The notes below the pieces were generated by a model that did no database searches, was not told where the DNA came from, and was given only the letters and a program-made list of their open reading frames with translations. A DNA stretch of 64,000 nt, taken from positions 85,402-149,401 of the forward strand of contig NZ_QBJD02000011.1 in assembly GCF_003057745.1 (NCBI RefSeq). The letters are read 5' to 3'. Every line of letters starts with the position of its first letter. Positions within the stretch are counted from its first letter, which is position 1. Position numbers and translations under genes: made by a program. Positions 60,922-64,000 of the stretch are shown in pieces. This DNA comes from Enterobacter sp. RIT418. GTDB taxonomy: Bacteria > Pseudomonadota > Gammaproteobacteria > Enterobacterales > Enterobacteriaceae.

Positions 60922-61584
60922 ATGACAAATATGATTGCCGACGAAACGGTGGCCCGGTCTAAGGTACTTTCCGTCTTCGACTTTGACGGAACCTTGACCC
61001 ACCACGACAGCTTCATTCCTTTCCTGCGTTTTGCCTTTGGTAAACGGTACTTCGCGGGACGGCTGGTGCGCATGGCGCTGCCTACGCTGCACTGTGTTCG
61101 CCGCAAGCTGACGCGCGACGAGCTGAAAGAAGTCTTAATTAAAACGTTCCTGACGGGCGTGGACGAGCACTGGCTGCGCCAGCAGGCGGAAGCCTTTTGT
61201 GAAAAATACTGGAATAAGCTGATGCGCCCGGCGGGCGTTCTGGCGGTTGCAGCAGAGGTTAATTCCGGTGCGGAGGTGACCATCTGTTCTGCGTCACCGG
61301 CGCTAGTGCTGCAGCCGTGGGCCGACAAGCTTGGCATTAAGCTGATTGGCACTCAGCTGGAAGTGAAAGACGGCAAGCTGACGGGGCGAATGACCGGCAA
61401 CAACTGCCGCTGCGCGCAGAAAGTGGCAAGGCTGGAAAAAGTCTATGGCGACCTGAGCGCCTATCACCTGCGCGCCTGGGGCGACACGCGCGGCGACCAC
61501 GAGCTGCTGGCGGCCGCGCAGGACCCGCACTGGCGGCATTTCCATCATCCACGCAAGCGCCGCAATTCGCCGATCAAGCGATAA
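60922..61584 (+). CDS. HAD-IB family phosphatase
   Basis: This is a predicted phosphohydrolase of the SerB-like HAD-IB subfamily, 220 residues. Motif I DFDGT has the nucleophile Asp20 and acid Asp22; motif II is TICSASP near 115; the Lys is in CAQKVARLEKVYG near 160; motif III is GDTRGDHELL near 187. The helical cap between 30 and 100 fits small phosphomonoesters or lipid phosphates (PgpC-like). The substrate is not shown. The C terminus is strongly basic (HPRKRRNSPIKR). No good ribosome site is visible before the ATG. Confidence 0.85.
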   Translation: MTNMIADETVARSKVLSVFDFDGTLTHHDSFIPFLRFAFGKRYFAGRLVRMALPTLHCVRRKLTRDELKEVLIKTFLTGVDEHWLRQQAEAFCEKYWNKLMRPAGVLAVAAEVNSGAEVTICSASPALVLQPWADKLGIKLIGTQLEVKDGKLTGRMTGNNCRCAQKVARLEKVYGDLSAYHLRAWGDTRGDHELLAAAQDPHWRHFHHPRKRRNSPIKR

Positions 61585-61593
61585 TGCATTCTG

Positions 61594-61635
61594 GTGCCCT
61601 CACCCAGCCCTCTCCCTTAAGGGAGAGGGTGAAAA
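61594..61635. repeat. REP-like palindromic repeat (single unit)
   Basis: One unit, TGCCCTCACCCAGCCCTCTCCC with TTAAGGGAGAGGGTGA, lies between the convergent HAD and TerC genes. It starts with TGGTGCCCTCACC, like the array at 23281. Confidence 0.8.
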
Positions 61636-61641
61636 GCGATA

Positions 61642-62667
61642 TCAGGCTTCACGTTTTCCCGGGAACATGACGCTGGCGACAATTCCCAGCGCCAGCACGC
61701 CCAGCACGACAAACAGGCTCGCCGTGGCACCGATGCTGTAACCGTGGTGCCAGAAGTGATCGGTGGCATTCAGCCCCAGCTTAAACGCCACGAAGAACAG
61801 CAGCAGCACAACGGCCTTCTCCAGATGCACCAGGTACTGCTTTAGCGCCTCCAGAACGAAGTAGAGCGTACGCAGGCCGAGGATCGCGAACATCATGGCG
61901 CTATAGATAATCAGCGGCTCGCGGCTGACGGCAATAATCGCCGGTACCGAATCAAACGCAAACATCACGTCGGACAGCTCGACCACCGCCACGCACAGCA
62001 GCAGCGGCGTGGCGTAACGCTTCGCTTTCTTCACGCGCCCAACCGTTACGTCCTGGTTTTCCGGCTTTTCCAGCTCCGCATCCACCTCTTGCTGGGTCAG
62101 AAGAAACTTATTGCTGCTGATTTTCGGCCAGACGGGATAGAACCGCTTCACCAGACGATAGGCAGGGTGACCGGAGTAATCTTCAACCTCATCGCTCTCT
62201 TCGTTACGCCTGAGCATCATGACCGCCGTCCAGCCCACCACCAGCGCAAAGATCACCTCAACGTACGGCCCAAGGCTCAGCAGGCTGGTGCCGATGGCAA
62301 CAAAGATACCGCGGAAAACAATCGCCCCCAGCACGCCCCAGTAGAGCACGCGGTGACGATATTTATCCGGCACGCCGAACCAGGCGAAAATGGCCATCAT
62401 CACAAACAGGTTATCGACGGAGAGCACCTCTTCCAGCGCATACCCCGTCAGGAACAGGCTCGCCATCTCCGCGCCGTGGTGAACATACAAGAACCCGGCA
62501 AAGACCATCGCCATCATGACCCAGAAAAGAGACCACATCGCGGCGCTTTTCAGCGAGATAGGCTTATCGTGGCGGTGCATGAAGAGGTCGATAAACATCG
62601 CCCCCACGGCCATCACCACAAAGACAACAACGGTTTCCGTTGGGAAACCGAGATGAGCAGAGGACAT
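61642..62667 (-). CDS. TerC-family integral membrane protein
   Basis: TerC proteins are multi-pass membrane proteins linked to tellurite resistance, manganese export and metal loading of exported proteins. The ATG at 62667 (MSSAHLGFPTETVVVFVV) has AGGA 6 bases upstream and gives 341 residues; a TTG two codons earlier is poorer. About nine helices are visible, with YALEEVLSVDNLFVMM near 75 and VAVVELSDVMFAFDSVPAI near 215, the two acidic metal-site motifs. It closely resembles TerC of the terZABCDE clusters but stands alone, so no Ter operon is here. E. coli Alx is a more distant relative. Confidence 0.9.
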   Translation of the reverse strand: MSSAHLGFPTETVVVFVVMAVGAMFIDLFMHRHDKPISLKSAAMWSLFWVMMAMVFAGFLYVHHGAEMASLFLTGYALEEVLSVDNLFVMMAIFAWFGVPDKYRHRVLYWGVLGAIVFRGIFVAIGTSLLSLGPYVEVIFALVVGWTAVMMLRRNEESDEVEDYSGHPAYRLVKRFYPVWPKISSNKFLLTQQEVDAELEKPENQDVTVGRVKKAKRYATPLLLCVAVVELSDVMFAFDSVPAIIAVSREPLIIYSAMMFAILGLRTLYFVLEALKQYLVHLEKAVVLLLFFVAFKLGLNATDHFWHHGYSIGATASLFVVLGVLALGIVASVMFPGKREA

Positions 62668-62721
62668 ACGCAATCCTTTTTTAGATAAAATACAACAGCA
62701 TGCAAACCAAGGGACAATATT

Positions 62722-62774
62722 AAAAAAGGGCGTATGGCAAATCAGCCTTAGCCCCGCAGCTATATACGCTGCGC
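62722..62774 (-). promoter_or_regulatory. Hairpin-rich leader of the TerC gene, terminator-like
   Basis: On the minus strand a CGCAGC-GTATATA-GCTGCG hairpin (62773-62755) is followed at once by GGGC...GCCC with inner GGC/GCC pairing (62754-62728) and TTTTTT, 55 bases before the start codon. This looks like an attenuator. I cannot match it to the yybP-ykoY manganese riboswitch known upstream of some TerC genes. Confidence 0.5.
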
Positions 62775-62879
62775 AAGATATCTATTTTACCTTACAACGC
62801 AAGGATCGCGCATCAGTCATGCCTGGCAATTGGCTGCTTCACTTCTCAAAGCAAGTGGGGCAGACAGAGAAAACGAAGA

Positions 62880-62911
62880 AACGCTTGTGAGAAGTCTTTC
62901 ACACAAGCGTT
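62880..62911 (-). terminator. Terminator downstream of the lipoprotein gene
   Basis: A 10-bp stem (AACGCTTGTG/CACAAGCGTT, 12-base loop) stands 15 bases past the stop; T-rich TTTCTTCGTTTTC follows on the minus strand. Confidence 0.75.
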
Positions 62912-62925
62912 AAATTTTTAAAGTT

Positions 62926-63960
62926 CTATCGGACCTTAGGTAACCATATTTCAAGGTGGCCTGAGGCCGCGGGTAGACCGACTCTTTTCAACGTTGCGCC
63001 AGGATAAAGTTGCCGCAACTCAGCCAGCGCCTCTTCAGCAGCCTGCTTATCTTGATCGTTAAAGAAACGAACCTGAGCAGTGTCAGGCATTTCAGAGGTA
63101 GCAAGCTTCTCTACGCCCATTACCCTAAACTGCTTTAGTTTCAACGCCTTTGAAATTTCCAGGCCGGATTCTGACGTATCCTGTCTGTCTTGCTGAATAT
63201 ATGTCCTTCCCGGAATGTTTTGTGCCGTTGGTTTTTCAAACACTGGAGAAGTACTATCCGAAACGGTGCTAACTTGTGAAATAATTTGAAGAAAACCCAC
63301 TGATTTATCATCAACAAGACTTAATCCGCTCTCCTTTCCACCATTAACATTAAACGATGCAATTTTTTGGATATTGCCATCGATGGTTACCCTGCCGTTT
63401 TTTTCCAGGCTAAAATCTCGTTGTCCCTCAATATACCCTCGTACCAACCATGCCGTATTACCTTTAATTATTTCTCTGCATCCTGGATTGCGAAGCGTTT
63501 TATTAAGATCGGTGTCGGCCAATGTTTGAACGCTTGATCCTTTGACAGAGAATTGAATTTTATCTGAGGCGGAAACATTTACACCAAAATCTGCAAGTTT
63601 TTTTATCACGTCGTTATCCAGGCCTAAATCAACAGCTAAGGCTTTAGATAGCGTGTAAGCTGGAAATAAATTTGGTGCATCATAAGCAACAGGAGCCGTT
63701 GCTGGTATACAGGCGGAATAGTCGATTGGAATAGTACTGCCTGCACGCATTAATGTTCCAATGGGATAGGCTACTTGCGTAACAATAATCTTAAAGTCAT
63801 CCGCAGAACCGATTTTTTGAGCACTTCTGGCCGCGAGTTCTGCCTGAAACGCATCGAAATGATTAAAATACAAAGGAGGTGGAGGGTTTAATGTGTTAGC
63901 AGGACATCCGGTGAGCACCGGGGAAACCAAAAAACAAAGAACAAGAATTTTACTTTTCAT
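62926..63960 (-). CDS. Unrecognised lipoprotein
   Basis: This encodes 344 residues with a lipoprotein signal: hydrophobic residues 5-16 and the lipobox LTGC with Cys19. I do not recognise the family. The mature part has a Pro-rich start, a mixed alpha/beta body, and a C-terminal domain (AQVRFFNDQDKQAAEEALAEL... ending LEIWLPKVR) that looks like a small ferredoxin-like sensor module. The gene is clearly more AT-rich than its neighbours, with codons such as AAA, TTT and ATA common, which suggests later acquisition. Only 40 bases lie upstream in the window, so its operon is unknown. Confidence 0.7.
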   Translation of the reverse strand: MKSKILVLCFLVSPVLTGCPANTLNPPPPLYFNHFDAFQAELAARSAQKIGSADDFKIIVTQVAYPIGTLMRAGSTIPIDYSACIPATAPVAYDAPNLFPAYTLSKALAVDLGLDNDVIKKLADFGVNVSASDKIQFSVKGSSVQTLADTDLNKTLRNPGCREIIKGNTAWLVRGYIEGQRDFSLEKNGRVTIDGNIQKIASFNVNGGKESGLSLVDDKSVGFLQIISQVSTVSDSTSPVFEKPTAQNIPGRTYIQQDRQDTSESGLEISKALKLKQFRVMGVEKLATSEMPDTAQVRFFNDQDKQAAEEALAELRQLYPGATLKRVGLPAASGHLEIWLPKVR

Positions 63961-64000
63961 ATTTCCTCTTAACCTTATATTATGGCAATCATTTATTAAG

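Noticed and set aside
61642..62667. Tellurite resistance operon
   Set aside because: Only terC is present; neighbours are unrelated HAD and lipoprotein genes, so no ter cluster can be claimed.
62668..62925. yybP-ykoY manganese riboswitch upstream of terC
   Set aside because: I could not find the conserved loop sequences of that class; only a generic hairpin and T tract are visible.

Overview
The window is a gene-dense, GC-rich enterobacterial chromosome segment. About 38 genes in the left part follow the order of the Escherichia coli K-12 region from glgP to yhhL almost without a break. The codon style, the loss of yhhM-yhhN-zntA and nik, the arn operon beside acpT, and an extra phenolic acid decarboxylase locus point to Enterobacter or a close relative (Lelliottia, Leclercia). 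The genus is inferred from synteny and protein similarity recalled from memory, not from a search. I see no tRNA, rRNA, insertion sequence, integrase or CRISPR array.

Layout. 1-7749: glycogen operon glgBXCAP on the minus strand (glgP cut by the window edge). 7990-9864: asd and the divergent yhgN. 10057-13050: gluconate genes gntU, gntK (TTG start) and gntR with paired GntR operators. 13152-15807: yhhW, yhhX, the iron-responsive small RNA ryhB with its Fur box, and the acetyltransferase yhhY. 15916-18164: ggt and yhhA. 18145-23125: glycerol-3-phosphate uptake genes ugpBAECQ with a candidate Pho box. 23559-30462: branched-chain amino acid transporter livKHMGF, panM and livJ. 30660-31925: a PuuE-type GABA aminotransferase. 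32059-36352: rpoH and the ftsYEX cell-division/secretion operon. 36480-37347: rsmD and yhhL.

From 37.4 kb the map departs from K-12. A block equivalent to K-12 yhjE-yhjD-yhjC-yhjB, with an extra short-chain dehydrogenase gene inside it, lies between yhhL and tusA. It is followed by a small degenerate lysozyme-like gene, a GNAT gene and a membrane HEPN/ankyrin-like gene. K-12 order resumes with tusA, yhhQ, dcrB, yhhS, yhhT and acpT. The arnBCADTEF lipid A modification operon then replaces nik, with a good PmrA box upstream of arnB. The last 6 kb hold padC with a divergent LysR gene and a second dehydrogenase, an NlpC/P60 peptidase, a HAD-IB phosphatase, a solitary TerC-family gene with a hairpin-rich leader, and an unrecognised AT-rich lipoprotein gene.

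Recurrent features are GGGAGAGGG-type palindromic repeats in seven intergenic sites, mostly between convergent genes. One site is a three-copy 94-bp tandem array that joins the palindrome to a terminator-like hairpin. The observations I rate highest are an AcpT homologue lacking two of three metal-binding acidic residues, a truncated lysozyme-like protein lacking two of three catalytic residues with a GGCC repeat of period 8 upstream, and the HEPN/ankyrin-like membrane protein next to them.
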